DNA of 64,000 nucleotides from Viscum album (lineage: Eukaryota; Streptophyta; Magnoliopsida; Santalales; Viscaceae). Positions 1-11,836 of the stretch are shown here, piece after piece. A program made the translations under genes and the position numbers. Under the pieces are notes generated by a model. It was not told where the DNA came from. It saw only the letters and a program-made list of their open reading frames with translations, and did no database searches. Within the stretch, counting starts at the first letter, position 1, and each line of letters begins with the position of its first letter. The stretch spans positions 6,028,001 to 6,092,000 of the forward strand of contig OY728142.1 of assembly GCA_963277665.1 (NCBI GenBank). Reading direction: 5' to 3'.

Positions 1-732
1 TTATATAAATATAAAATTTATTTCAAAAATTCATGAATTCATAAAAAAAGGTTTATTTGGTTAAAAGTATATATTTTATAAAAGTATAATTTCTATTTCA
101 TCATATAAAAATCTAATTTTAATAAATCACATTATTTAATCATTTATAAAGTAATAATAAAAAAGGATAAATTTAATAATTATTTTATTAAAAATAAAAT
201 ATTAACATTCCTATGGTTAAGGTCTACATACATATCCATTTATTACGTGAGTGAATTCCTTAAGGGTAAGGCGTGTGATTGTGAGATTTTATTAGGGTGG
301 TTTTGGTGGACATGGTTTGGGATTTGATCTCGATAAGATTGAAATTATCCCATAAACTGTTTTCTCATAATTTAGTTATTGAATATTGGATTGGGATTGG
401 TCAAGTATAAATCCCATTGATTCTAACTCCCTCAAAATATCTGATAAATGTGATTTATAGGCTACAATCCTACTGGTCAGGGCCATTATTTCTCCTGTCT
501 ATGACAATTAGTATTTATCATAACCCTTAATATAATAATATTAATGGTCTCATTAAAATTGATATATTATCAGAAATTATAATTTTCAATGGTCTTTTAA
601 ATCTGATAGTATATGACTTATGTAATTATAAAATAATTTAATTAGTGTATCTATTTTCAATAAATTTGTTTTTTAACAAGGAATTATTTCATTTAAAAAT
701 GGAATTTCATTTATAATAGATTGTTTTTTACA
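1..732 (-). repeat. LTR A: 3' LTR of element 1, cut by the window start
   Basis: Positions 1-732 align along their length with about 21480-22217 (LTR B). Shared stretches include GTGTGATNGTGAGATTTT, the run around ATTTATCATA, and AACAAGGAATT near the end. It ends in TTACA at 732, directly followed on the minus-strand view by a purine tract, as expected for a 3' LTR. Roughly 1.75 kb of this LTR should lie upstream of the window. Confidence 0.8.
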
Positions 733-735
733 TAA

Positions 736-746
736 TTTCCTCTTTT
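736..746 (-). other. Polypurine tract of element 1
   Basis: The minus strand reads AAAAGAGGAAA immediately inside the end of LTR A. This is the expected place and composition for the plus-strand primer of a minus-oriented LTR retrotransposon. It is partly decayed. Confidence 0.5.
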
Positions 747-811
747 AGAAAATTTTCCTCAAATGTTTCATTTTAAATACTAAAATAGATGGTGTTTATT
801 CTTTTTAATCA

Positions 812-1642
812 CCTCTTTAAGTTCCAATGTCACTTCTCGAGACTTATGGTTCTGCTATAACAACTTGACCAAGTGAGTTTTCTTGTTTAATAGAATCTTG
901 TCTCTATTATCTATGTTATTCACCATATTCTCCCCATTTGAAAATGATTCTCTTATGGTAACACCTATGGATTCAGTAAATGTGAGGGGTATGGTATGTA
1001 CTTTCTTAAGGTGGATATATAGAAAACATTATGTACTTAAGATAGGATAGGTGTGAGTGTTGGTCAATAGACCACCGCTCTGATGTGATAAAGGATATCA
1101 AAGATGGTGATGTATTTGTACTAAGATTTACAATCCTCCGAAACCTCATGACATTATTCCATAGATGTATTCTAAGGAATAATATATCTCTGAACTCAAA
1201 CTCCAGGTCCCTTTGATGATTTTTTTATAGATTTACTATCAACTTTGTGTAGATTTAATATGAAGTTGAATTGTTTGAACCATTTACTAGATAATATCTG
1301 GTCCCGTCATCTTATTCTCTCTAAATTCGTCCCAAAATATCGGAGTCTGACACCTTTTCTCATATAGATCTTTATAAGTTTTCATTTCAGTGCTAGGATG
1401 GAAACTATTGTAAAATAATAACTCTACTAGGGGAATGTTTCGGTCCCAAAATCCTTCTAAATCCATTTAAAATGATCTCAATATATCCTCCATAGTTTGA
1501 ATTTTCCTTTCATACTAATCATACTTATGAGGGTGATAAGCAGTGTCGAAGTTTAGTTATATATATAATTCTTGATGAAGGCTAATTCAAAACCTTAAGG
1601 TAAACCAAGGATCTCGATCCAATAAAAAAGAGAGTGGAACTC
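812..1642 (-). pseudogene. Integrase C-terminal half plus chromodomain (element 1)
   Basis: On the minus strand the fragment opens at the solo-LTR duplication with PLS..DRDP (about 1605-1640), the second catalytic-Asp motif of gypsy integrases. It continues with TAYHPH and ERKIQTMED, which keeps the third catalytic residue Glu (about 1490-1560). Then come the IPLVE and NSFHPS stretch, the CQTPIFWDE stretch (about 1310-1420), a KYIP.PSHLL linker and a chromodomain core at 812-920 (DNRDKILLNKK, HLVKLL, LELKE). Chromodomains of this class direct integration to chromatin. In-frame stops are frequent. The chromodomain places element 1 with the plant chromoviruses, probably the Tekay/Del side. Confidence 0.85.
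1638..1642. repeat. Target-site duplication AACTC, left copy
   Basis: AACTC flanks the solo LTR on the left and recurs at 5384-5388. Confidence 0.75.
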
Positions 1643-3395
1643 TCTAACACCCCAATATTTCATGGTACACTATCTTCTTAGTGAAATTAAATATCCTATA
1701 TTTCACACAACACCTACTTGTCTTGCGTTACACATAACATGGAGTTTCTACGAAACAACACTTTAACATTGTAATTATTTAAAAGATATATTTATAACTT
1801 TTCCATTATTTATAGTAATATGAATAGTAATAAATAAATTTTAAACGTTATTTATAAATTTTTCACATAAATAAAACATATTTATAATGAAATGTATAAG
1901 TTTCGATAAAATAGTTATATGTTTAGAAATACAATTTTATTAAATGAACTACTTTTTATAACATTTTCTGAAAAAATAGTAAAATTAATTTTAAACACTA
2001 ATATATATTTAATTTGGTAATATAGACATCATTTTTGAATTCATAATATCAAAATTATCTTACTGTTAATTTTTTGTATTTTTTTTAAAACTTTCAATTT
2101 TTGATGAATACTGAAAAAACAATACATTATTGTTAAAAAAAATTTCATTTAAATAATTCTATTAATTTAAATTGATTTTAAAGTCACGATAAATAAATAA
2201 TACATATATTGACACAATTTATATCATTGGAATCATATATATAATAGAATTTGATATATTATTTCATTGATCATTTAAACATCTTTTTACCTACCTTCCA
2301 GCCACATTTTCATAGTAGCATTAAACATAATTTTACTAATTTTGTGAGTTGAATATCAAAAAAGGGAAATACATGGGTGTATAAGTATGAAATATTTGGT
2401 CCAAAAGGATCAAAATAATTTTAGGGGAATAGTAACTTTGGAATTTTACTTACCACGGTTAAAGGTAAATATGGTAATTAAAGGTAAAAATAAAATTATA
2501 ATAATATAAAATTACTCTAAAACTTTTCCTAATTTCATTGGATAAGTATATTTTGAAAAAAAATTAACCTTAGATAAAAAATACTTACCTTTTTATGCCA
2601 CTTATGTTAGATTAGGAAAATTATAATATTTTACTTAAAGAAGAGTTAGAAATGTCATATTTAAATTTTAATAACTATTTGTATTTTAATATGAGTTCAT
2701 ATAAGTGATATGGTTAACTATTAATATTATTTAAAATTATAAAAAAATTATCTACATCATGATAATTTATTTATAATTTTTATACAATAAAATAATTAAA
2801 TTAAATGGTTACACAATGATGATGTAGTGATTGTTTAATTAGTTGAGATATAAAATAAATGATATTGAAAATATTAAAATAAATATAATTTGACTTAATT
2901 AATGACATCCAAAAATTTAGTGACATATTGGAAGTATGGTTTTGAAGTTATCATGTTGGTTTGAGATTTTTAAAAATGAAAATATTGAATAGTGTTAAAA
3001 TTGACATAAATGATATTTTAAAATAAATACTATTTTATTAAATGATATAAAAGTATTAAAAATATAATGTTAGACCAAATAACTTGTAAAATGTAAACTA
3101 TGTCATAAATGGTAAAATTGGGTTTTTTTTGTCATTTTATAGTAACTATATTAACTATATAGTGAAAAAATAAAAGAAGACGTGGTAAGAGTTATACTCT
3201 TTAACTAAGGTTCAAATCCAAAAGTTAAGGTTAGTTTTAAGACCTAAAAAATTATAAAATTCTTTTTTTGGATGGGATTTAATCCCATAATCATCATATA
3301 CTCTAAATAAATCACTTTTTAGATATTTTAAACTGAAAATCCATTTATAATAAATCAATATTTTAAGATCCTCCAAAAGTGCCCCTCACATATTT

Positions 3396-3403
3396 TATAA
3401 AAG
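3396..3403 (+). promoter_or_regulatory. Possible TATA box of solo LTR E
   Basis: TATAAAAG sits in a locally GC-richer stretch (about 3370-3470) some 1.75 kb into the LTR, followed by a C/T-rich leader-like sequence. This is a typical LTR promoter layout, but TATA-like strings are common in such AT-rich DNA. Confidence 0.4.
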
Positions 3404-4600
3404 GGCACTTCTCGTTCTCTTTAATTCACACACCTAAAGCCCTTTGGATTAAACAATCCCTACCCAGATAGCCACCCAGCATCCCCCACTTTATCCTAGA
3501 TGCAAAAAAATTCGGTATAAAGTCATCTTAAGGAGTTATTTTGTGCAAATCAATATGAGACACTTGAAGAAGAGGTGTTTTGAATTCGTATGGAGAGTGT
3601 TGGGCCTAAGGTGAGGGAATTCTGTCTCACTTTTAATTTTCGTGAGATCTAAGTAATGTTTATAACATATTTATTTTTCATTTTGTATGTAATTCCCCTC
3701 TTATATTTTATACCACAGATACATTTGTCTTCATGATATTTAAATATTTCTTTAATGATATTGAACTTATGATTTAAATGTTATGGGCAGTGTGGGATGC
3801 TTTGAATGTTTAACAAATTAATCCTTTATCTATTGAAATATTCTTAATATTATATTACATTAATACTTATATATATATATAAGGATTATAAAATACATTT
3901 TATATCTATTTTTATGTTAATGAAAAACAATTTAAAAAGGAATCTTTTTAATGTTTTATGTAGGGGACTCTTTAACTAAAACATTTTTTTAAATGTTTCT
4001 AAGATTTATCCTTCTAAAATCATTCTCCTTAATGTCCATGTTTTTAAAGGAAATCAATTATTTATTTATATTGACATGAATTATTTTAAATGTTAATTAT
4101 TTTCAAAAAACTTATAGTCATATGGGACACTTGGATTTAAAAATATCTTTTTAAATGTCTTCTTTTATAAATGTGTAACTTTTGAATAAATGATTTCAAA
4201 GAAAAAGGGGAATTTGTCTCAAGATATTTTTAATGATTCTAATATAGTATTTTCATCTATGTCACCATCCTTTGTTGTATATTATGATTAATTAAGGTTT
4301 ATCTCTTATGAAATCATTTACCATAATTAATTGAAGGGTTTATGATCAGTTAGATTATGGATATTCCATTTAGATACCATTCTTGGTTTATGGATAAAGA
4401 ATTCATATTTCATATACTAGTTTTAATACGAATGATTATGTTTTTTACGTTTCACCATTTTAATACGAGGAATGTATTGGACCTAGTAAGTGAAGGGTGG
4501 GGCCCATTATATTCCCTCAATGCATCAGTAGGTCTCGTGAGATGAAATTTGAGGGTTAAAAACTCTTCACGTTTGTTTCTAAGCAGTTTTAAATTTTTAG

Positions 4601-4880
4601 CAGGATAGATCTTGACACAAATCAGATAGGTTTCAACCCACATACTTAAACTATCATGAGGATAGATCATTAATGTAGTTATCTTTTCATGAGGATAGAC
4701 ATTTACACAAATCAAACGAGTAATCACATACTTAAATTGTCATGAGGATAGATCATGATGGTATTTATCTTGTTGAGAGGATAGATCTTGACACAAATCA
4801 GATGGGTTTCTACCCTCATACTTAATCTATCATGGGAACAAATCTTGATAATAGTTATCTTGAGGATGTATATTGATAGT
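4601..4880 (+). repeat. Tandem repeat of about 88 bp inside solo LTR E
   Basis: AGGATAGATC-type starts recur at about 4602, 4660, 4693, 4745, 4778 and 4863. Long (52-57 bp) and short (about 33 bp) subunits alternate, giving a higher-order period of about 85-91 bp over roughly three copies. Shared pieces are GACACAAATCAGATNGGTTT and ATACTTAANCTATCATG. Confidence 0.75.
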
Positions 4881-5383
4881 ATAAACATCTAGTATTTTTC
4901 ATTCCCTCATTATGAAATTATGTGTTGATATTACATGTGATTATTCAACTATTAGAATATCCATGTGAATGTTTAAATTGAATTAGTTTATTTATTCTTT
5001 CCATATGATGTTCAATGTTGTGTTGAAAAGGCATGTGTTTCAGTTTTTTTCCGTAAAATGTTATGTTTATTTGTAAAATCTTCTGCTATATTTTTTAACC
5101 TTACTAAGCATCCGAGATCACCCCTTTATTATGTTTTATTTTCCCCATATGCCAATAAGTTTTTAATGATTGATATGTAGGGTTAATCTAGGAGAATAAT
5201 AGAGTTCTCAATGGATTATCTATGTTGTATTTTACATTCAAAATTTTAATGTAAATTTATTTTTTGTAAAATATTTTTGAAGACTGCTAAATTGATCGGT
5301 CCTCTGAGATTTGATTCCGTAAAATAATGTCGGTGTATTTAAATAATGCATCGGATTGAGGCATCTAAGGTTGAGGAATTAAA

Positions 5384-5388
5384 AACTC
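5384..5388. repeat. Target-site duplication AACTC, right copy
   Basis: Pairs with 1638-1642 around solo LTR E. Confidence 0.75.
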
Positions 5389-6480
5389 CATGTTGTATTA
5401 CCACTTACCTTATGTATATAATGGGGAGTTGGCCTAGGGAGAAGTATTTTTTGATAGAAATTAAATGTACTGACTTTGTAAGGTGATTGGATACCACCCA
5501 TATATATTTATCTCCCCTAGGTTTCATAGGGAGTCCTTTGATGAAATCCATGGTTATGTTTTCCCATTTCTATACTAGTATGATAAATAGTTTTATCATA
5601 CCCATAAACTCCTTTTGTTCCACCTTGACATGTTGGAATACTAAGAATTGAGATGTAAAGTCCACAATATCCATATTTATGTCATCATACAAGAATTATT
5701 ACTTCAAATATCAATACATCAAAGTTCTTCTTCAATGAATGGAGGATTATAAACTATTCACATCACCCCAAAGTTCCCTATTCTTTTCTATTATTGATGG
5801 GACACATATCCCATTTCCAAACATTATAACTATATCTTTAACAAAGTTGAACTCTAGAATATTCACTTCCTTCTTCTATATAAACTCATCATCTTTTTTG
5901 GGATTCCTTAATCCTATAAAGAATATATTGTTAAGAAGAAATTTGAGAAGGGTAATATGAAGTTCCTTTTTTAATCGCATGAACATCCTCTATATGCCTA
6001 AAAATATTGTATCTCTTACAATAAATATCATGGATACGATTGTGAGATCCTTTCTACTCAAAGAATATTCCACTTAGTTTTTCTTATCAATATGTTAATT
6101 GATTGAACAGTAATAATCCTTGATCATCTCTAATCATCTTCATTGGTGGATATCAATATAATTTTGTGTGAATATATACTTGTTACTTTTATGGTCCATA
6201 TATATGTATCATTTCACTTCATAGATATATTGTGGAAAAATTTTCAATGCGAAGATCACTAAATCCAATTCTAGATCATGTTTTGAATAGTTCTACTGAT
6301 GGATATTTAATTGAATGTAGGTATAGTCTCTCACTTTGTCAAATTTCATTAGTAAAAAAACAAATCCATTTTTTTATGCATTACTATAAAAAAATAATTC
6401 CCTCCAAGTGGGTAATTTCAGCACAGAGGTAGTGATTATTCTCTCAATCATCTTTTTAAATTTTTATTCTCAATCATCAA
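5384..6480 (-). pseudogene. RNase H and integrase N-terminal half (element 1)
   Basis: On the minus strand RNase H is read from about 6300 down: NYSKHDLELDLVIFALK, then YMDHKSN (the catalytic Asp of the TDHK motif survives), then a region ending in YSLSRKD that matches the DALSRK end of gypsy RNase H (about 6030). The zinc-binding part of integrase (about 5600-6000) is too decayed to place residue by residue. The catalytic core opens with WENITMDFIKGLP (about 5525-5570), keeping the first catalytic Asp. It continues with LTKS and ends at HGV, where solo LTR E entered. The rest is at 812-1642. Several stops are present. Confidence 0.85.
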
Positions 6481-6489
6481 TACGAAGAT

Positions 6490-7245
6490 AGTTGATTCCC
6501 TTTTATGTAATCTTGGTTATTGGGACTAAAAATCAGGATACATTTATCCCCAAAAGATTATAGTACCTAGATAATCCAACTATAGATTTCTATCATAAAT
6601 ATTGGTCTACAACATCCTTTAATATCCAACGTTTTTCACATATCCATGGATATCCCTTTTTTGGTGATAAAATACCCCACAAAATTTTCCTTCTCCAACC
6701 AAAACTCACATTTATTGAACTTTTCATATAACTTGTCCTTCTAAAAGGTATTCAATATAGTATATAAATACTATTCAATTTCCTCATTTATTTTGGAGTA
6801 AATAAGAATATAATCTTTTAATAATACCAAAAACTTATCAACGTAACCACTAAATAATCTATTCATCAATTCCTTGAAGATAGATATAGATTTATTATAT
6901 CCCAATGAGATCACTATGAAGTAGTATTTCCTGTACCTTTTATGAAAATAACTCTTGGAAATATCCTCCTACTGTACCTTTACTTGATAATATCCTGATT
7001 GAATATCCACCTTAGATAAGTACTTAGATCCATGTATGTGATTGAAAAATTTTTCAATCTATATAAGAGGATACTTTTTCTTTATCATGATTATTTTTAG
7101 CTTGTGATAATCAATGAAGAGTTGAATTTACCTATCCTTATTCTCTACAAAGAGGATCGATGTGTCCCATGGTGAAGCACTTGGGTGTATAAACCCTTTA
7201 TCCAGATTAACCAATAACATTTTCTTCCACTCCTCAAATTAAAAA
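6490..7245 (-). pseudogene. Reverse transcriptase (element 1)
   Basis: The minus strand shows a gypsy RT in order: [21 protein letters not shown] (about 7150-7200), FIDYHKLK, KKYPL, a SKVDIQSGYYQ block holding the first catalytic Asp (about 6965-7000), KELMNRLF, and DYILIYSK where the catalytic FIDD box would be (about 6790-6820). The box now reads LKDY, so the catalytic pair is broken. It continues through NKCEFWLEKENFVGYFI (about 6640-6710). In-frame stops and small shifts are scattered. The family uses this enzyme to copy element RNA into DNA; this copy cannot. Confidence 0.88.
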
Positions 7246-7612
7246 ATGGAAATTCTATATAAATTGTTGAATATTGGAAAATATATAGGAATGATATTTA
7301 TTGAGAAATAATCCTAAAGTCTATGATGAAGACTAATAAATTATTTAGTAAACACAGCAGTGAATTTCATAATGGGAATGAAATCAAGGGTGAGATTTTA
7401 TTTAGTCTCAATCATTTGATCTAGAAATAATTTCTCACAATGTAATAATATACATTCTTGAAAAGTCAGTACCAAAGATATTTCATCCACCCCTGGAACT
7501 TGTATTGAATCAAAGGACTATTCATGATATGGTGGTTTATTTCTTTCTCTTGGAAATTTACGTTGGGTCTATATAAATAAATCCAGTACACACCCAAAAT
7601 TACATAAAATTA
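7246..7612 (-). other. Protease-RT linker of element 1
   Basis: This lies between the protease fragment and the first RT motif on the minus strand. Nothing specific is recognisable beyond position and AT-rich decay; in intact elements it encodes the protease-RT connector. Confidence 0.4.
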
Positions 7613-7891
7613 TTATAAGATAAGTATCACAAGTATTTTTGGAAAATTATTCCTGAAACTATAGACAAAGGATGAGTTATAATCTTGGGATACAATAATT
7701 GACCCATTTTCAAACTTCATTAATATGTAGACTTCTATGTTTTGAGGTGGTTTTTGAATAGATCTACTAAAATTCCATGATATTAGAGAATTACTAGAAC
7801 CAAAATCAATTATTATCCTTGAATAAATATCTAGAATACCTATCACTACTTTGTTTTTGGGATCCACTATAGTAGTTGTTATATAATACAC
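7613..7891 (-). pseudogene. Retroviral-type aspartic protease (element 1)
   Basis: A 92-codon open stretch on the minus strand contains ILDIYSRIIIDFGSSNSLIS. The DFGSSNSLIS part corresponds to the D-S/T-G-A-T-x-S-F-I-S active site of gypsy proteases, with the catalytic Asp kept and the second position changed to Phe. A GILDIYS strand precedes it, as usual. It lies between the RT (to its left) and the insertion point of element 2, which separates it from gag at 18.4-18.9 kb. The ATG that opens the frame is probably accidental, since the original polyprotein would read in from gag. Confidence 0.75.
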
Positions 7892-7912
7892 TCTCCCTTT
7901 TTCTCTAGGCCT

Positions 7913-7917
7913 TGGAG
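7913..7917. repeat. Target-site duplication TGGAG, left copy
   Basis: TGGAG directly precedes the TG of LTR1 and recurs at 18147-18151. Confidence 0.8.
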
Positions 7918-9429
7918 TGTAATGAACAGTTCTTTTTCAAACAGGAAACATGTACTGAAATTTGAATTATTTATTTTAGATTATTATAATGGGTAAAATG
8001 GTATTAAAAAAAATGATTTTAGTTAATTTTTATGGCCATTCCATTGGTCCTATAATATATTGTTTTCCCTAGGATATTAACTTGTGGAATTCTAAACCAT
8101 TCGAATTTTCATGGAATAATTAATTTTTAATATTTAATTGATTAAATATTAATTTATTTTCACACATTCCTTTGCTGATATCTTTTTAATTGAGCATTGG
8201 ATTGATATTCCATCTCATTCATTGAGTTTGAAATTGGGATTTTTCCTCTATGGCAAATAAACTCTTTTTAGGCATAGGGGTCGGGCTCAATCCCCCCGTT
8301 TTTTTCTTTTGATCATTTTCTTTTTATCTTTTATTTTATTCTCCTCCCCTATGGCTTCTCGTGTAATACCCCACTCCCCCCTAAAATTATTATTTCATGT
8401 GACCAAGAGAGAAAGTGAGAGGGTGATATAGAGATATAGAGAGAGAGTGAGAAAGAAAGAATAAGAAAAAGAAGGGAGGTACCTCCATAGAGCTTTAGAG
8501 GAGCCGTATCATCATACAGTAGTCTTAGATGACATAAAAATGTGGGGCTTTAGAGGATTCCACCCAAAGGTAAGCCATTTTTATTTTTCCTTAGTCCCTG
8601 TAGATTTTCCATTTTCTACTTTTACATACCTATTATCACTTCATAGAACCCCTTTATGGTTGATATATAGATTTTGGGTAGAAATTAGGGTTTCGGGCCA
8701 ATTTGAGGGATTATCATTTGGAAGTCTAGATTACACAATGTGTCATTCAGAAACACATGCCATGTTTTCTTCTTATTAGGGGAAGATGAATTTTTTATAA
8801 GTACACACCATGTATGGGGTAGACATTTTGTATACTGGGACTCATCCATGTAACCAAGTACCTATCTAGGTAGCCCATGTAGGGGATCATGGCTATGTAG
8901 CGTGCATGTCTAGACCCCATGTGGGTTACACACCATGAGGAAGTACACAACTAGGGTAAGTAAATGGCTATACCATGTGAGGTACATAGAAAAGAAACTC
9001 ATGTAGGTTAAACATTATTTACATGATTAAAATGTTGTGTAATAGGGTTTCACACACTAGTTATGGCTGTAGTACACACCCATGTGGAGCTTTTATGGTA
9101 TATGCCATATACTAGGGTATACACATAGTGTACTCCACCCTTGTTATCCTTTTATTGTTTTTTGTATCTTCAAACTTCAAATTCATAATTAGACACGTGA
9201 TTAATTAATTTTTAGTATCATTCCACATAAATTCTAATGGTACTACCCTTGATGTGATTTGAGGACTCCTAGGAGGCATTTCAGGCACTTTACTAAATAA
9301 AGAGGTTCTTCCATTGGTAATAGAATCCATCTATTCCCTAAGAGTGAGAAGCTTTGATCTAAGATAATCTATAAGCTATCTCTTTTAACAAATTATTTTA
9401 TTGATCTTATTTTTAGGAAGTATCCCTTG

Positions 9430-9760
9430 AGGGATGTTCCCTTTTGGATTAGGAGGCCATGAGATTAGTTGTTCCCAAGGATCCCCTATAGGATTCATCT
9501 ACCTTTGTACACTATTATTGAGGGACCCCATGTAGGACGCATTTTCGTATGTACTATTATAAGAATCCCATGTTGTATGCCTCTCTTTTACTTACTGTTA
9601 AGGATCCCATTTAGTATTCCTTCTTTTACCATTATAACTGAGGATCCCAAGAAGGATTCCTTCACTTATGTATAGACCTCGACAATTCCAAGTAGGATTC
9701 CTCTCTTCTATTTTGATATGAGGGACCCAGTGGGTAACTCATTGTTTAACTAAACATGAG
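9430..9760 (+). repeat. Minisatellite in LTR1 of element 2
   Basis: GAGGATCCCATGTAGGATTC-like units recur about six times at 40-60 bp spacing (about 9478, 9522, 9565, 9600, 9642, 9683). The same array, differently decayed, is at about 15808-16080 in LTR2, so it predates insertion. Confidence 0.65.
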
Positions 9761-11034
9761 AAATTACATTGATCTTGGGTAGAGATGGTAGTAGGTTTCA
9801 CCTTATAACTCATATGTAACTTATAAGTCAGGAGGTTGTGGTAGTAGTGATGGGTTTAGGTGCTCGAACGCCATCACATTTTTGTTTATTCTTTTAAATT
9901 ATTTACTACTGATGGCATGATGATTACTATAAGTGATTCATGTTTTGTGGACGATTATCCTAATGTGATGAAACATTTATATTTAGGATGGTTAGACATA
10001 CTTCTTGGGGTCCATATTATTTGTTTATTGGGATTTCATACTTATTTTCTGGGATTCAGTTTTTTAGATTTTTATTTATTTTTTATTAGTGGATGTCCAG
10101 AGGTACTTCCTAGGACCTGGATCCAGAGCCTTATTAATTATTATATTTAGGCATGGACTCCCTATTTTTATGATTTTGAAAAGTATATTTCATATTTATT
10201 ATGATAATAGAGCTATGGGGATGATTATACTCACACTAATTAATTACATGACCACAGTGTTGGATATTGATATCCACATCATTAATTCACTCAATGATGG
10301 TTACACTCTCATGAGTGATAGGGGTGATTATGATCACCCTAATTTATTACCTAACCACAGTTTTGGACATGGTACTCCACATCGCTGATATACTTGATTG
10401 GTGATTATGGTCTCCTCGAGTGATTCATAGGATGCTCTTTAGAGTTGATTGGATGAAACATTACTACATCACCCATAGGTACTTCCTAAAGATGGGGTTT
10501 TTGAGATGGTTATATGAATTGATTCCAGTAATTTACTTGGTTCTGGAGATTATTAGTTTTACACATCTCATAAGGGTCATCCCCTTAGGGTTCATCCAAG
10601 ATATGATGTCTTGAAATCCTATAGCCTTGGACCCAGGGCTCAGACATCTGACTGTAATTACATAGCCTGGGCATCATGACATCCAACTCAGATACTATTT
10701 ATAGGATGTATAGTTATTACTTGTATTCCTTCATTATAGAGATTAGAGGTGAGTATAGGTGATCTTAGGTCTAGGACATGTATTTCCCTATGGAGACATA
10801 GATTGGTCATAGAAATTTTCGGCACTTGTCGAAGTAGGTATTGTCGATGAGGATTATAAATGCAGGGATCAACTTAATCATACATGTCTTTAGTGGTATG
10901 ACATCCATCACAATTCCCTTTTCACAAGATGTCCAAATGACAGGGATTACGAACCCCAAGATTGACTGTTGTGGATTTATGTTATTTTTTACCTTACACA
11001 TGTATATAAATATGTATATATATAAATATATATA

Positions 11035-11047
11035 AGGTAATATACAT

Positions 11048-11080
<33 letters not shown>

Positions 11081-11083
11081 AGA
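11035..11083 (+). repeat. (CA)n(TA)n microsatellite
   Basis: A CA run is followed by a TA run within LTR1. The matching place in LTR2 (about 17335-17405) is TA-rich but lacks the CA run, so the run arose or changed after insertion. Confidence 0.7.
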
Positions 11084-11824
11084 TGGAACCTTACCTAGTT
11101 GACCAAGATTATGGACCCATGGATCAGTTGTGGTTTCATGTAATTTAATTTATTTATCATTTCAATTGTGTCTCCTCTAGGCTAAGCAAATATCAAGAGA
11201 ATGAAATTATGAGAGATTATTTATAAGTTCATCATTGGGGTGGCCTACTGAGATTATTTCCCACCCATGTATGTGGACATAGGTGTGCATGAAAACAATA
11301 TTTGTAATTTAGGTTGAGCATAGGCTGCTTGATGGATAGGAATGAAGACCAGGGTTGTATAATCATGTGGATCTTATCGTGTGGATTTTATTCAATGGGT
11401 TGGAGAAGCACAAGAAATGACATAGTGATGGGTTATTTGGCATGTCTCAAAGTTAGTATTAGATCCATGTACTTTTATTTCGGTTTATGTTATGTACTTG
11501 TACATGTATGGTAAGACAAATGGGTGACCAATGTTAAATGTATGACATGGTTGTTCAGGCTATTGTATAATCTTATTAATTATTACATCAGGATTTTTTT
11601 AGTTATTTACTTCTTATTCACTCTATTTACTACTGTTATGGATGATATTTGGTTATTTCCACTATTTGTAACATGATATTATGGTATATTATCTCCACTA
11701 TCCCACCTTTTGACCCTCACTGTATGTAAGAATCCACTAGCATATAGGGAGGCACACTTGTGTCCTTGTAAAAAACTGTATCAGAGCATCGATTTAGTGG
11801 AATTTGGGTCAAGAAGTTACAAAT

Positions 11825-11836
11825 TGGTATCATAGG
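11825..11836 (+). other. Primer binding site of element 2 (initiator tRNA-Met type)
   Basis: TGGTATCATAGG lies three bases after LTR1. It differs at one or two positions from TGGTATCAGAGC, the complement of the plant initiator tRNA-Met 3' end used by most plant gypsy elements. Confidence 0.8.

Larger units (their letters stand above)
1643..5383 (+). mobile_element. Solo LTR E, plus-oriented, inside the integrase of element 1
   Basis: The left end reads TCTAACACCCC, one base from the TGTAACACCCC start common in plant gypsy LTRs. The right end is ATTAAA, matching the decayed TTACA end of LTR2 in element 2. Both sides carry AACTC. On the minus strand the integrase frame stops at HGV on the right and resumes at PLS on the left once one AACTC copy is removed, which fixes the boundaries. 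Inside are a TATA-like site at 3396, a donor-like AAGGTGAGG at about 3608, and near 5098-5135 CCTTACTAAG..CACCCCTTT, which matches the reverse complement of LTR B near 19940-19975. No coding domain is seen. It was probably left by LTR-LTR recombination. Confidence 0.75.
7918..11821 (+). repeat. LTR1 (5' LTR) of element 2
   Basis: It starts TGTAATGAAC and ends GTTACA. It aligns end to end with 14280-18146; clear anchors are AAGGGAGGTACC (8474 and 14808), the GTACACA/CCATGTAG-rich block (8800-9130 and 15150-15470) and GGGTCAAGA at the 3' end. A purine-rich run (8403-8478) and a donor-like AAAGGTAAG (8567) lie within. By eye a quarter or more of the bases differ between the two LTRs, indicating an old insertion. 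ORFs inside it are not conserved in LTR2. Confidence 0.85.

Noticed and set aside
1690..1770. TGTAATTATTT at 1770 as the start of the solo LTR
   Set aside because: No target duplication supports it; the AACTC pair and the integrase frame place the start at 1643.
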